NCBI RefSeq assembly: GCF_000315625.1
Contig: NW_005434481.1
Span: forward strand, 1 to 53,543
Length of the DNA: 53,543 nucleotides
Source: Guillardia theta CCMP2712
Taxonomy: Eukaryota > Cryptophyceae > Pyrenomonadales > Geminigeraceae
Direction of reading: 5' to 3'
Positions 29,669 to 42,580 of the stretch are shown here, piece by piece; position 1 is the first letter of the stretch, and every line of letters starts with the position of its first letter. The notes beneath the pieces are model-generated. The model did not search any database, had not been told where the DNA came from, and was given only the letters and a program-made list of their open reading frames with translations. The position numbers were made by a program, and so were the translations under genes.

Positions 29669-31246
29669 TTACAACCAGAACGGATTTTCTACTTGCATCC
29701 ATCCATCATCAAAGCGCTGCTCCTTTCTGGCAGCATCCTCAAAGAAGAAGTCCTGCCCTCTCCTCATCCAATCATTCGACACATCTAGTTTCACATCCCC
29801 CATCACATTCGCTTCAGCATCAGCGGGCCTTGAAGCACAAGTCACGGGCTCTGGCGATCCCGGGGAGTGCGGGCTCGAGGTCTTGCTGGCATCATCCTTG
29901 GCTTTCTTGGCTGCATACTTCCTATGAATCTTGCGCACGTAGGCATCGTCGTAGTGGCCGGGCATGCCGACCTCGGGGTTCTTCTTGTAGGGCCACCGGC
30001 TGACTCCCAACTTGCGACAAGCCTTCTTCATAGCCGTCGAAGAGATCCCGAGACGCTTAGCAGCCTCAGTGAGCGAAGTGTCGGAGTACATGTCGAGGAT
30101 CTCCAAGGTAATGCAGACAGGCCCGGTCGAGTCCTTCATCTGCTGCCCGGCTTTCCTTCTTGGGATCACTGTAGAGACGGCACCATTGCTGGCAGACTCC
30201 ATCGAGTTGAAGTTGAGAGACATTCCGTGCATGTCTGGAACCAAATTCTCCATGCCCATCATCATGGAGTTAGAAGGGAGCAAATTGTCTGTGTAGGGAA
30301 CAACATTGGGAGCAAACGAAAACATCTGTGGCTTGCTCTCGAACATCTCCTGGGGAGCAGGCGGCATTGCAGTATTCATGTGCACCAAATCACCGGTATT
30401 ACGCATGTAAGGCATTTCTGCCGGCACTTCTTGCGGTTGCGACCATTCACATTTATCGTAGGCAGGATTGAAGATTGCCATCATGTGCGTAATAACCCCC
30501 ATTCCATTGACAACCGGATAAACCTGAACGTCGCAGAAGACCTCAGTACAGTCGATCGTTGAGGTAAACATGCTGCCGAACTGGCTTGTTCCATATTGAG
30601 CTTCATTAAACAGGCTGGCCCACACGGAAAGATCTGTCCTTGGTCCTTGAATCATTCTCAACGTGCGCCCTCTGATCTGATGGTCGGAGATACCATAGAG
30701 GTATGTAAATGCTGAACTGACGTACTCAACGTGAAACGGTTGAGAGATGCCCAAAACAACCTTAGCCATCCCGTCGTCAGCCATGGCGGCCTTGCTGTAT
30801 ACCACGTCTGCAGGTTTCATGGTGAGCGAGCAAGCGACAGGCTCGTTGTTCTCCAGGATTGGCTTGGAGTTGACAGTGAGCACAAGATAGTTTCCGGAGC
30901 TGGTGTACATAGTAATCGCAGCCTTGGACTCCTTCCCCATCAATGCGGCTTGAATGAGCATGCTCACTTTTCGTACGTCTGTAGCAGGCCCCTGAATCAG
31001 CTTCAAGCTTCTTCCCGCGACTTCCTCTCGTGAAAGCTTGAAGAGATCGAGCCACTCCTGACTAACGCGAAAGATCTTATGAGGTGCTGTCAGGCCAACA
31101 ACCAGTGTAGAGACTCCAGTTTCGAAGTCGATGGCACCGTTGTAGTTCTCCATAGTTTCAATTGCAGCTGGCTGGAACGGTCTCTCAGCTGAATACGCTG
31201 AGTTTTCCCAGCCAAAGTTTACGCTCTGAGGAAAAATTGTTTCCAT
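29669..31246 (-). CDS. PAS-PAS-RWP-RK transcription factor
   Basis: Intronless, 525 residues. Two PAS domains related to LOV photoreceptor domains lie at about 45-145 and 160-262. Both keep the LOV helix context (GRSLKLIQGPATD at 78-90; GRTLRMIQGPRTD at 193-205), but where flavin-binding LOV domains read GRNCRFLQG, the adduct-forming Cys is Leu in both (L81, L196). A Met/Pro/Asn-rich linker (265-345) leads to an RWP-RK domain at about 378-430 with helix-turn-helix ITLEILDMYSDTSLTEAAKR and signature RWPYKK. RWP-RK proteins bind DNA in algae and plants, often under nitrogen or gamete control. Here the PAS pair should sense a ligand or mediate dimerisation, not form the Cys-flavin photoadduct. 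ATG 31246 is chosen as the first start; a purine-rich tract lies upstream. Confidence 0.88.
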   Translation of the reverse strand: METIFPQSVNFGWENSAYSAERPFQPAAIETMENYNGAIDFETGVSTLVVGLTAPHKIFRVSQEWLDLFKLSREEVAGRSLKLIQGPATDVRKVSMLIQAALMGKESKAAITMYTSSGNYLVLTVNSKPILENNEPVACSLTMKPADVVYSKAAMADDGMAKVVLGISQPFHVEYVSSAFTYLYGISDHQIRGRTLRMIQGPRTDLSVWASLFNEAQYGTSQFGSMFTSTIDCTEVFCDVQVYPVVNGMGVITHMMAIFNPAYDKCEWSQPQEVPAEMPYMRNTGDLVHMNTAMPPAPQEMFESKPQMFSFAPNVVPYTDNLLPSNSMMMGMENLVPDMHGMSLNFNSMESASNGAVSTVIPRRKAGQQMKDSTGPVCITLEILDMYSDTSLTEAAKRLGISSTAMKKACRKLGVSRWPYKKNPEVGMPGHYDDAYVRKIHRKYAAKKAKDDASKTSSPHSPGSPEPVTCASRPADAEANVMGDVKLDVSNDWMRRGQDFFFEDAARKEQRFDDGWMQVENPFWL

Positions 31247-33371
31247 GGTGCAAGAATAGTCGAGGACAAAGCTGCCTGAAAAGGCGAGAGCAAAAAAAAT
31301 CGAATCAAAATGAAATCAGCGACACGGATAGAGCTGAAGACAAGGGTGACAGTGGAGGAATAGGTTGAATGAAATGTGTTCGAGAAGAGAAGAGGGGAGA
31401 GGGGGGGAGGGGAAGCGTAGGAGAAGGGCGTGTAGGGGGTTGAGCAGCGAAGGTGATGGAGGAAACGGGGAATGGAAGGGATTGTAAGCACGGGGAGAGG
31501 AAGGAGACAACAGGAAGGGAAAGGGGGGGGTAGACCACCCCACCCTCTTCGTATTTTCAACTACCAAGTACCCTTCGCTCTCCTGAACAGATATGGGTAG
31601 TGCGTTTTAGGATGGGGTAGGTCACATCAGCAGAAAGAAGCTCAACTCAAGGTAGGTGGTGAAACAGTTTCTACTACCCCATCATTGCATAGCAATTTTC
31701 CATTAAAATATATGGTGGGTTTGTGAAGAGACCATCGGTTTAGGGGTGGGGGTATCTCAACCACAGCGCACGAGTCCGTGACAGGGGGTGGTCTAACCAT
31801 GGGGGTTCCATGGCTTGAAATTGGAGGATGGGGTTGGTGTGACATGGTGTGAGATTTTCACTGGGGTGAGGGTAGTTCTAAATGGCCTTTGAAGGGTGGG
31901 TACCTTAGTGTCAGGGACACCACCAGGTACTTTTGATGTATTATAGATGGGTCCTGGTAATGATGCCGCTCGCTATCGAGACCGGTACCCCTCCTGGATA
32001 GAACTGGCGCTCAATGCTACCCCACCCTAACCCCAAGGACCCCCTCATTCGAAGGAATGCACTTTCTGGGCTAGAAGCAAGTAGACCGCTTTTTCTCCTC
32101 AACCACCCACCCCACATGATGCCTTTACTTCGATCGGAAGACCCCAAAATCGTGAGATTTGTGACATAGATTACGAGATTTTCATTTCTTTTGTCCTCAG
32201 TGTTTGAATATTTCATAAGATCTTTGAAAAATGACATTTGAGCCGGATGCCTTGATGAAATTGAGTTGGTAGGGTAGTGTACTGTGATTGTAGCTGACGA
32301 TGGGGGACAATGGGGTTGATATATAACTACTTATAAACGACCAAAAACTCTGAATTTGCATCGCTTCGGTTATTATAAGAGCTTTATAGCAATCACGAAA
32401 AACATGACTTATAACACGAATTTGTAGGAGGAGGCTGCCATGAGATACCAATCGTTTGGAATCTTAAAGGTCGAGATCTTTGCTGACCCAAAAACCACCC
32501 CTCCTTACTATGCGCCCCCACCTACCCACCCCCTCTTCCAATTCCGCCCAAGATTTTGGCCAGATCTTAGCTAAATCTTGAGGAACAAGGGGAAATGTGG
32601 TAAACTAGAGCACTCTTGTAACGAGGCTTGCATGACAAGGATAAGGGTCGCTGTTTGTGTGATTCTCTACAAGTAGAAATACAAGAGCCGGGCACCCGAT
32701 TGATTTCACCTGTGAGCGTGCTTAAGCAGTATCCGGGTAAAGTTTGGTCCCAATTGAAGTAGTCAGGGTCGGAAAGGGAAACACATAAGCACTGGGGTCA
32801 TATATGGGGTCGTTGGAGACACGTTTTTTTTTAATCAAGATCTCAAACGCAGTTGTTTCAAAGGAGAGCTGACATCATGAATTGGAATATGGTACACACA
32901 AGATCTGATCTCCGGTCAGCAGATCTCGTAGAGTGGCAAGATCCGAAACGATATGTTTCTGGGTACAGTCAGGAGTCTTCGTTTCAATGTGATTCCAAAG
33001 AATCGAAATTCGCATCTCTTGAATGTGTGTAAAACACGTTCAAGGAGACGGACAAGCGTCGGTCACGTTACTAGTCACGATCCTTATTTGGTGCAAAGGA
33101 AATCTGATCTCCTCCAATCTCTATCTAACAGTACCCCCCCACCTCCGATAATCGAATCATGTAGTAGGGGGAAGGGGGTGGTCTTCAAAAATCTGATCCG
33201 TCCTTTCGCAGATGGAAACCTCCAGAAGTGTCGAGACTGGGTCGGAAGAACACACCGATCAGATATATCTGCTGACAGGTCTTTATGTGAGAGAGTCTAA
33301 AGGTTTGCATGTTTAAAAAAAAAGTTTATGGATATGGTACTAACCAACGGACAGGACTTTGAGTAAAGTAG
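31247..33371. other. Intergenic DNA rich in GGGGTA words
   Basis: No gene seen. 31370-31530 is a strongly purine-rich tract (GGGGAGAGGGGGGGAGGGG), probably upstream DNA of the RWP-RK gene. 31590-32540 has many TACCCC/GGGGTA words. 32540-33300 is AT-rich and unremarkable. Confidence 0.5.
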
Positions 33372-33373
33372 GA

Positions 33374-33415
33374 CCCCGGGCGCCGGCCGGTGGCCCGGGG
33401 CCGCCCCCGGGCCAC
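33374..33415. other. GC hairpin cluster with three complementary arms
   Basis: In an otherwise AT-rich region, CCCCGGGC (33374-33381), GCCCGGGG (33393-33400) and CCCCGGGC (33405-33412) alternate, so the middle arm can pair with either neighbour. The right-hand pairing is a perfect 11-bp stem, GTGGCCCGGGG with CCCCGGGCCAC, around a 4-base loop. Role unknown; it may be a small remnant of a GC-rich island. Confidence 0.7.
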
Positions 33416-33632
33416 TGCAGAGCAAGCCTCGGTACCTCGTACTGATCTTTAACTTAACTTTCAGTAAACCCAGGTGCACATCAGTTGCCAGTATGGAGAC
33501 AGCGTCGGTACTGTGAAGCAAGAGCAACAGCTTCGAGACGACCATGATCTTGCTTATCTTCTCGCATTGACAGAGTGTTCGACACCATGACTCATCTCAA
33601 TACAACTCTCTCTCAAACTTGCATGAAATTAT

Positions 33633-34082
33633 TCAGCCAAAGTACTCGCATTCAAGGCGAACTTCGTCGTCACTTCGATCTCCAAGACGACCTGTTAATC
33701 TACATTGACTGTATTTCTCGTCGCAGGATCTGCATTCCGTAAGCTGCTGGTAAACAAGTTTGAAACAAATTCGGAGATCTTGAGCGGTGCGATGGACTTG
33801 GGCTGGAGCTTGGCTGTTGTAGTCTGATCTTGGAGAGTAATGTTGGTTGTTGTCAGCCAAGGCTGATCGCTGACTTGGAATGAGTGAGGGCGACGACGCT
33901 GGTCGAGCCTGCTGCTCGGTGTATGTAGCGGCCTGAGCGATGAGATCCATGGCGTCGCGAGCGGCTTGCATGTGAACTTCGATGGCTTCTCTGGACTCGA
34001 GTACGAAGTTGAAGAGAAGTTCTCGCCAAGCGCAAGCCTTGAAGCGTGGTTGTGGACTGCAGTACCTCGTGAAGTGGAAAGA
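33633..34082 (-). other. Possible coding fragment, unidentified
   Basis: An open minus-strand frame runs from after a TAA near 34085 to a stop at 33633. Its first ATG is at 33971, giving 112 residues. Composition is protein-like (LLFNFVLESREAIEVHMQAA, and a CRSCDEKYSQC segment), without a family match. It lies just outside the rearranged cassette at 34243. It may be a gene fragment or chance; overlapping frames are open too. Confidence 0.25.
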
Positions 34083-34242
34083 TTATTCCAACGCCGCTTC
34101 AGAGCAATCGTGGCTGCCAGCAAAGACTCCCCGTCAACGCTCTTGAATTCATCTGATGATAGCCTCGGATGCTTTCGATCAAGCAGCGCAGGAAGACGCG
34201 GCGTCAGCTTTTTGGTTACGGGGTTCTCTTCCTGACTTGGTC

Positions 34243-34475
34243 TGCAATTGATTCATCAACGGCTTGCGCTTGCACATTACTGCTCTGCCAACGGTGGTGA
34301 AATCAATGGGTAACGCTCAGCGGCTTCAGGACTCGGCCAACTTCCCTTGACTTTCGCCTGCTTAAGGAGGACGCAGTGAAGATCGATAACGAAATGAACA
34401 CCAAGGACCATGGTAGTACTGGCGGCCGACAATCGTCAGGTCTACTCCATGCAGGTCGGTAATCGTTCATTCTCC
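34243..34475. repeat. Cassette flank remnant, direct orientation
   Basis: Diverged copy of the flank found just after the minisatellites (for example 14390-14630), in the same plus orientation: GCTTGCGCTTGCACAT, TGCTCTGCCAACGGTGGTGA, CGACAATCGTCAGGTCTACT. It meets, head-on, an inverted copy of the other minisatellite side at 34476, with no array between them. Confidence 0.8.
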
Positions 34476-34801
34476 TCCCCTCCAACGCACACGAGGAGGC
34501 TGCTTTCAACCGGTTGTACTCCATGAAACTCACCCGTTCTTTTCCTGTAACCCATCTACAGATATCCAGCAACTGTCATTTTGTTGCTCAAGACTCGTCC
34601 TTTCCAGCAGAATGATGAAGCTTAGATTGACCCTGGGTACCCCAGCAAGTCAGTTTCGAACACGAGTACGAGGCTTCATTCTGATAGCCCTTTATTGCGT
34701 CAGATTTGCACTCTCATCGTTCCTTGTGCCTGCGAGAGCAACTATAGAAGGAGACGATTGACCACCACAACGGTGCATGTCATAATCGAACACTGCAACC
34801 A
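34476..34801. repeat. Inverted cassette spacer with one degenerate minisatellite unit
   Basis: This is the reverse complement of the cassette spacer (compare about 13360-13690). It begins with one degenerate minisatellite unit (ACGCACACGAGGAGGCTGCT at 34482-34501) and goes on through AGCCCTTTATTGCGTCAGAT. At about 34801 it joins gene sequence directly, so everything from the gene start to residue 333 is deleted. Confidence 0.8.
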
Positions 34802-35177
34802 GAAAGTGGTGGAGAAGCGAGCTTTTGGCTGGATCCAAGGCCCGCCGGGAACGGGGAAGACGACGACGACGCTAGCCTTCTGCTTGTCTCTTGACATGAG
34901 GGAATGGAGCGTAACGCTCATCAGGCTGAATGCATCCGACAACGTTGATTGCATCCAAATCGTGGACGGTAAGAGGAGATCGTGCAGCATTCCAAAGCGC
35001 TCCTCGTGGGAAGGAATCAACAGAATGCTGGAAGAATGGCAGGACTACAAGAAGGGTTTTGTGGTCCTGGACGGGTTCTTGAGGCATGAATCACATCACG
35101 TAGACTTCTTGGACGCATGTAGGAAATGGCTGCTAGCTGATCGAGAGAATCGGCGGGTTGTAGTAGCGACATCGATG
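34802..35177 (+). pseudogene. RHS/Crinkler-type fragment, NTPase core only
   Basis: Corresponds to residues from about 334 to 458 of the full-length copies, including GPPGTGKTTTT and the Walker B-like FVVLDG motif. The 5' side is fused to spacer DNA at 34801. The 3' side ends at 35177, where the sequence jumps into minisatellite flank and one array unit on the minus strand (to about 35250). It lacks the N-terminal region, the later NTPase motifs and the nuclease-like domain. An open frame crosses both junctions by chance. Confidence 0.85.
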
Positions 35178-35397
35178 TTGGAGACCCAGTCGGGAGGAGA
35201 ACCCCGTCCTCCGACGCACACGAGGAGGCTGCTTGTACTCCATCCAGGCTCGCCCGTTTCTTCTTCTGTAACCCAGCACGGATATTCAGCCCCTGTCAGT
35301 TTGTTTCACAAGACCCGTCCTTTCCAGCAGTCCTTTCCAGCAGAATGATTGAGCTTAGATTGAGCGCCCTGGGTACCCCAGCAAGTCAGTTTCAAAC
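35178..35397. repeat. Inverted minisatellite remnant (one unit) and flank
   Basis: Reverse complement of the array surroundings: AGTCGGGAGGAGAACCCCGT, a single 36-bp unit (ACGCACACGAGGAGGCTGCT at 35214-35233), then the left flank with AACCCAGCACGGATATTCAG. So in the cassette of copy D the array has collapsed to one unit or was never expanded. Confidence 0.85.
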
Positions 35398-37770
35398 GTG
35401 AATACCAGGCTTCATTCTGATAGCCCTTTATTGCGTCAGATTTGCACTCTCATCGTGCCTGGTGCCTGCTTGCAAGGTGGCCTAGCTCGACAGTGCTTCG
35501 ACGTGGTAAGGATCTGTAAGCTATGGATCTGTAAGCTTTTAGTCTTCTTACACGTTCTGATCATACGAACATTCTTCGCTCCTTTACTTGTAACATACAT
35601 GTCGCTACCCAGCTTCAAGTCCACACTTCTCCGTCGACCCTCGAGGCGCACCATTGGTGAAAGGTTTTTCTTTAGTACCCCCACTGATGACCCCTACCGA
35701 GTGCCGTATATTCGTGGGTACTGCTCGGTGCGCTGTATGGCAGAGCAGGTCGGCAAGGCTGACAAGGACCCGCTTGCTGAGGTCAAGACGCGCAGCCCGC
35801 AGAGAGAAGCAAGAGGGCGAGGGGCGAGGGCTATGGGCGCTAGGGAGGGAGGACGAGGTGATATCTCGGGAGGGGGGGAGATATGCGAGTCATCGCCGGA
35901 AGGGAACAACGAGGCGAGCAAGAGGCGCCGGGTGTGCTACTCTGGGATGAATGTCAGTAACCAGTCTGCCGAGCAGGAAGGAGAAGGATATGTCAAGCCT
36001 GTAGGAACAGATATCAAGGGGGTAGAAGAAAAGATCGAGCATGTAGAAGCTAAAATAAGGGGGGTAGAAGGAAAGATACAGCTTGTGGAACAAAACATCC
36101 GGGATGTACTGGATCAGATCAGACATGAACAGGATCCCACGATGAAGGCTGCCCTTGTCAGGAGACACGAGCAGCTTGGAGCACGTCTGACGCAGCTTGG
36201 AGAAGAAAAACTTATCCTTTTGAGACAGAGCACCGGATCCCATGTGCCACCGATTGCTTGGATCGAGTCAGATGCAAGACTGGATCGGACGGGCTTTTGC
36301 AACGACCACAAGTACTTTCGTCTCGATGCATCCTACCTACAAAGAGACGGAGAGCTTCTTCTCTACTGCCGGGAAGCTTTCAAGAATCAGCATTGTTTCC
36401 TGAGGGAGAAGGTGGTGGAGAAGCGAGCTTTTGGCTGGATCCAAGGCCCGCCGGGAACGGGGAAGACGACGACGACGCTAGCCTTCTGCTTGTCTCTTGA
36501 CATGAGGGAATGGAGCGTAACGCTCATCAGGCTGAATGCATCCGACAACGTTGATTGCATCCAAATCCTCGGCGATAAGAGGAGATCGTGCAGCATTCCA
36601 AAGCGCTCCTCGTGGGAAGGAATCAACAGAATGCTGGAAGAATGGCAGGACTACAAGAAGGGTCTTGTGGTCCTGGACGGGTTCTTGAGGCATGAATCAC
36701 ATCACGTAGACTTCTTGGACGCATGTAGGAAATGGCTGCTAGCTGATCGAGAGAATCGGCGGGTTGTAGTAACGACATCGATGTCTTCTCGAGGAAAGAC
36801 AAACGATGAAGCTGACAATCGGGTGAATCTCCAAGAGCACACCGTTGTATCTTGGACGGAGAGTGAGTACCTGGAAGCAGTGGAGTGGGACGATTTCTAT
36901 CAGGGTGTAGCATGCATGCTGGAGGAGGACGAAAGTGCGGCGAGCATGGGCTTGAAGACATGGAAGAGGAACAGGTCTGAACGAGAGAAGATCAAGCTGA
37001 AATACTACCTGGCTGGCGGCTCATGTCGGTACATGTTCGAGACGCCCGCATCATTGGTGAAACAGAGGCTGGATACGGCTTTGAGATTCTGTCCAAACCT
37101 AGAAATCATCTTCAATGGCAACATAGGCGACTCATCACCGCAGACTGTAAACCGCTTGATTGCGTGCTTCGAGTACAACGGGGAATCGAACTGGATGCCT
37201 GTGAGCAAGTATGTCGCGACGAAGCTTGCAGAAGCGGTAGAACTAGACACGTTGACGAGGCTTTTCTCAAAGTATGGGGCAAGCAATCCGACTACAAGGG
37301 GCCATCTTTTCGAGCTTTTCTTTTTCAAGAAGATCAAGTACGGGCTGAGCCTGAGGTATCGGGGATCTCAAGAGCTCACGCAATGGGAGGGATGTCCAGT
37401 CATCACCTTTGATGCAAAGGGAGGCATGCAAACGCTTCCTGCAGAGAGAACTTGCTTGAAGCCCGTCAACCCCCTTCAAGGAGGCTACGACGCTATCATA
37501 GTAGAGCCTCGCGGGAAGTTAGTAGAGTTTGTGCAGGTGACAGAGGCAAACGTCCACGCTTTCAAGCTGGCTTTCTTCGCAGAGGCTCTCACGGGGCTTG
37601 GCATCCCAGCAGCTGGATGGAAGGTGAGGGTGGTGTTCATGGTGCCGCGAGAAAGTCTCGAGGCCTTTCGGATAGGTCAAATCACGGGCAGCGGTGCGCT
37701 GGAGGAGTACGGATGGAAGCGAGGGCAGGAAGGGAGGCAGGCAGAGGTAGCGGGTATTGATATCGCGTGA
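35398..37770 (+). CDS. RHS/Crinkler-type P-loop NTPase-nuclease, copy D
   Basis: Intronless, 790 residues, on the opposite strand to copies B and C. From residue 25 on it aligns with them throughout: hydrophobic segment, basic linker with SKRRRV, coiled coil, Walker A (351-358), FELFFFKK region and the VEFVQVT nuclease-like motif. It has one 7-residue QLG unit fewer in the coiled coil. Its own substitutions include RDVLDQ for QEVLDQ, QALG to RAFG before the P-loop, VVVTTS for VVVATS and GLVVLDG for GFVVLDG. The sequence upstream of the hydrophobic segment differs because about 370 bp of spacer are deleted at 35468. The first 24 residues are thus not conserved, and ATG 35599 is a serious alternative start. 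It ends in GIDIA instead of GIDVV. Confidence 0.85.
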   Translation: MNTRLHSDSPLLRQICTLIVPGACLQGGLARQCFDVVRICKLWICKLLVFLHVLIIRTFFAPLLVTYMSLPSFKSTLLRRPSRRTIGERFFFSTPTDDPYRVPYIRGYCSVRCMAEQVGKADKDPLAEVKTRSPQREARGRGARAMGAREGGRGDISGGGEICESSPEGNNEASKRRRVCYSGMNVSNQSAEQEGEGYVKPVGTDIKGVEEKIEHVEAKIRGVEGKIQLVEQNIRDVLDQIRHEQDPTMKAALVRRHEQLGARLTQLGEEKLILLRQSTGSHVPPIAWIESDARLDRTGFCNDHKYFRLDASYLQRDGELLLYCREAFKNQHCFLREKVVEKRAFGWIQGPPGTGKTTTTLAFCLSLDMREWSVTLIRLNASDNVDCIQILGDKRRSCSIPKRSSWEGINRMLEEWQDYKKGLVVLDGFLRHESHHVDFLDACRKWLLADRENRRVVVTTSMSSRGKTNDEADNRVNLQEHTVVSWTESEYLEAVEWDDFYQGVACMLEEDESAASMGLKTWKRNRSEREKIKLKYYLAGGSCRYMFETPASLVKQRLDTALRFCPNLEIIFNGNIGDSSPQTVNRLIACFEYNGESNWMPVSKYVATKLAEAVELDTLTRLFSKYGASNPTTRGHLFELFFFKKIKYGLSLRYRGSQELTQWEGCPVITFDAKGGMQTLPAERTCLKPVNPLQGGYDAIIVEPRGKLVEFVQVTEANVHAFKLAFFAEALTGLGIPAAGWKVRVVFMVPRESLEAFRIGQITGSGALEEYGWKRGQEGRQAEVAGIDIA

Positions 37771-38259
37771 GCTCACCGGCATTAGCAAGGGAGAGCGGGG
37801 GAGGCGTATGGCAGGCGAGGCAAAGATCCGACAAGGAGCGGCGGCTGGTCACCAAGAGTCTGGGAAGATGATCAGCCTGATGAGATTGACGTGTTGTGGA
37901 ATAGACTCTTCACTCGCAGGGCCCGGGTAGTGTGTACTGAGAGGTTGAAAGGCAAACTAGTTGATCACTTTCACGTTGTACTTGACTCAACAGTGTCATA
38001 ATGTGAGACGGTAGCCCAACGTGCCAGTGTCATAATGTGAGACGGTAGCCCAACGTGCATTACGCTCATACAACTTGACTTGGCTTGTGCTTACTTGAGT
38101 TCGAAGTCTCTCCGACCGTTCACATCTCCTAAGTTGCGCACCTCAGGGAGTCATTGCGATGTACTGCTGCAATTTCCCTGATCTCCTTGATGAAACGTGC
38201 CAATATGAAGCCTCACAGTGAAGGAAACACATGATTCTTGAAGCTTTAAGTCTGCTGCC
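37771..38259. other. Flank 3' of copy D with 34-bp direct duplication
   Basis: The cassette match ends near 37800 after GAGCTCACCGGCATTAGCAAGGGAGAGCGGGG. A 34-bp segment beginning CAGTGTCATAATGTGAGACG is then present twice in direct contact (37991-38024 and 38025-38058). The rest is unremarkable and I see no gene. Confidence 0.6.
37991..38058. repeat. 34-bp direct tandem duplication, 2 units
   Basis: Two identical adjacent 34-bp units, each starting CAGTGTCATAATGTGAGACG and ending GTAGCCCAACGTGC. No coding context. Confidence 0.9.
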
Positions 38260-39090
38260 CACTTGTTACCAAACGGCGGAGGCCGGCCCCCGCTTGGCTT
38301 GAAGGTTCAACCGGTTGCCTGCCGACTGGCGGCTCACGGTGGAACCGTATCCGACTCCGGTGGCCGGCGGCGGTCGGAGCCTGGCCGCGTCACTCAGAGG
38401 CTTTCATGCGCCCACCCGGAGGTTTTGATGGATCCGATACATGATGCGGCGGCCAGCCGACGGTGCCAGTCAGATAATGATAGCCCCACTGAGCCAAGTT
38501 AACAAAAACTCTCCTGTAAACCAAGACGACTTACTCGGCGTGTTTCAAGCCTCGGAGGCAACTTGAATGTAGTGCAGAGACGAAGAGGAGACTCCTTCCC
38601 CGGGCCGCGGGCGACCTAGCGTGTGGGTGCTCAGCCTAGACGGTGTGTTTCACATTCTAGCATACAGTCTATGAAGGCTCTCATGTGCTCCTCAATGCCT
38701 TGAGCAAAAACTCACTGAGTCAGGTCTTGTTACCATTGAGATTGATGTGATATCTGCTTGACTTGAAGTCACGGAGTTGGCACAGCCTACAAGTCTAACA
38801 ACTTGACTTGCCAAACTTGTGCTCCCGGCTGAGTCCGTTCAAGCTTAAGTTTGGCAAAGTGGATCGCCCCGGCGGCGGCCGCCGGCGCCGTGGCCCCGCC
38901 GGTCCGATCATCATGACGCTACTCAAACGGCGCTACTAGGCCCGGCCACTAGTGCCCATCGGGGCCCGGGCCTGGGCCCGGGCCCGCCGGGTCATGGGTC
39001 ACCGGGTTGGTACGCCGTGCGCCGGTCCGATCCGATCCGATCGGGCACTGGGCCCGGCCCGGTGACAGTCCGGTCCGATCCGGCTTTTTT
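38260..39090. other. GC-rich island
   Basis: Stretches of GGCCCGGGCCTGGGCCCGGG type alternate with mixed DNA. Words seen in the other islands recur: TCCGATCCGATCCGATCGGG, GTCACTCAGAG, CACTGAGTCAGG. No gene: the short ORFs overlap in several frames. Confidence 0.55.
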
Positions 39091-39949
39091 TCCTTGGAAG
39101 GTTTTCTGGTTACAAGTACCCCTCCTTTCTAGTACATTTCCCAGGACTTGGGATAGGTACGGCTGTCGTTCCAGAACAGGCTGTACCCCAAGCACAATCA
39201 CCCCGATTTCTTTACCCACCCCTACACACATTCAAGCTCAATTTGAATGTACCCCTCCATTGCACTAGAGGTAGAGGCGGTTCTCAAGTCAAAATCTTAC
39301 AAATACCCACCCCCACCCTTCTCAAAAACACCCCCTCCTAACGCGCAGCACCAAACAGATCTCACCCCTATTTTCTAGCTCAGTTGTTGAGATTTTTGAG
39401 GGTGGGGTAGATGGAGCTGTGGAGCTGCTAGCCAGGGGGACACCCTGTCCTTCGTCAACCTGTCACTATGCAGAGTCGAAGGATCAAAATTTCTTTGTTC
39501 TTGCTGATGCATGTTGTGCATGCCTCATATTTTTCCTCCCTCATCTTCATATTCCTGCAGCATGCCCTCCTGCATTCCTGTATCACAATTTGTTTCTCTT
39601 TCCTCTCTAAGTGACCCTATCCCTTGGTTCCCTTTGCGATGGGAAACCATCGAATTGTTTATCGAACATTCATGTATCATTGTCTTTGTACGTTACCATC
39701 TCCAAGAGGTCTCGTTTGATTATCTTTTCGTTGTGATTCTATCATTTGACTTATGCAAAGTGCATTGTTCCTGGAAATGTATGTCTCGTCTGGTCTGATC
39801 AAAAATGTGTTTGCTGCCACATGAAGCTTTAGAATGTAAAAATGCCGATGAATTCTTGATGCTTCTCGAGCTATTTTCAATTGAAACATCGTATCGTTAT
39901 GTCAAAGTGAAGCGTTGCTGATGCTTGTTTTGTTTTGTTCAGGAACAAA
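39091..39949. other. CDC48 upstream region
   Basis: No gene seen. 39110-39400 contains many TACCCC/ACCCACCCC words; 39480-39940 is T-rich and leads into the CDC48 start. The promoter and 5' untranslated region should be here; no TATA box could be assigned. Confidence 0.5.
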
Positions 39950-42580
<2,631 letters not shown>

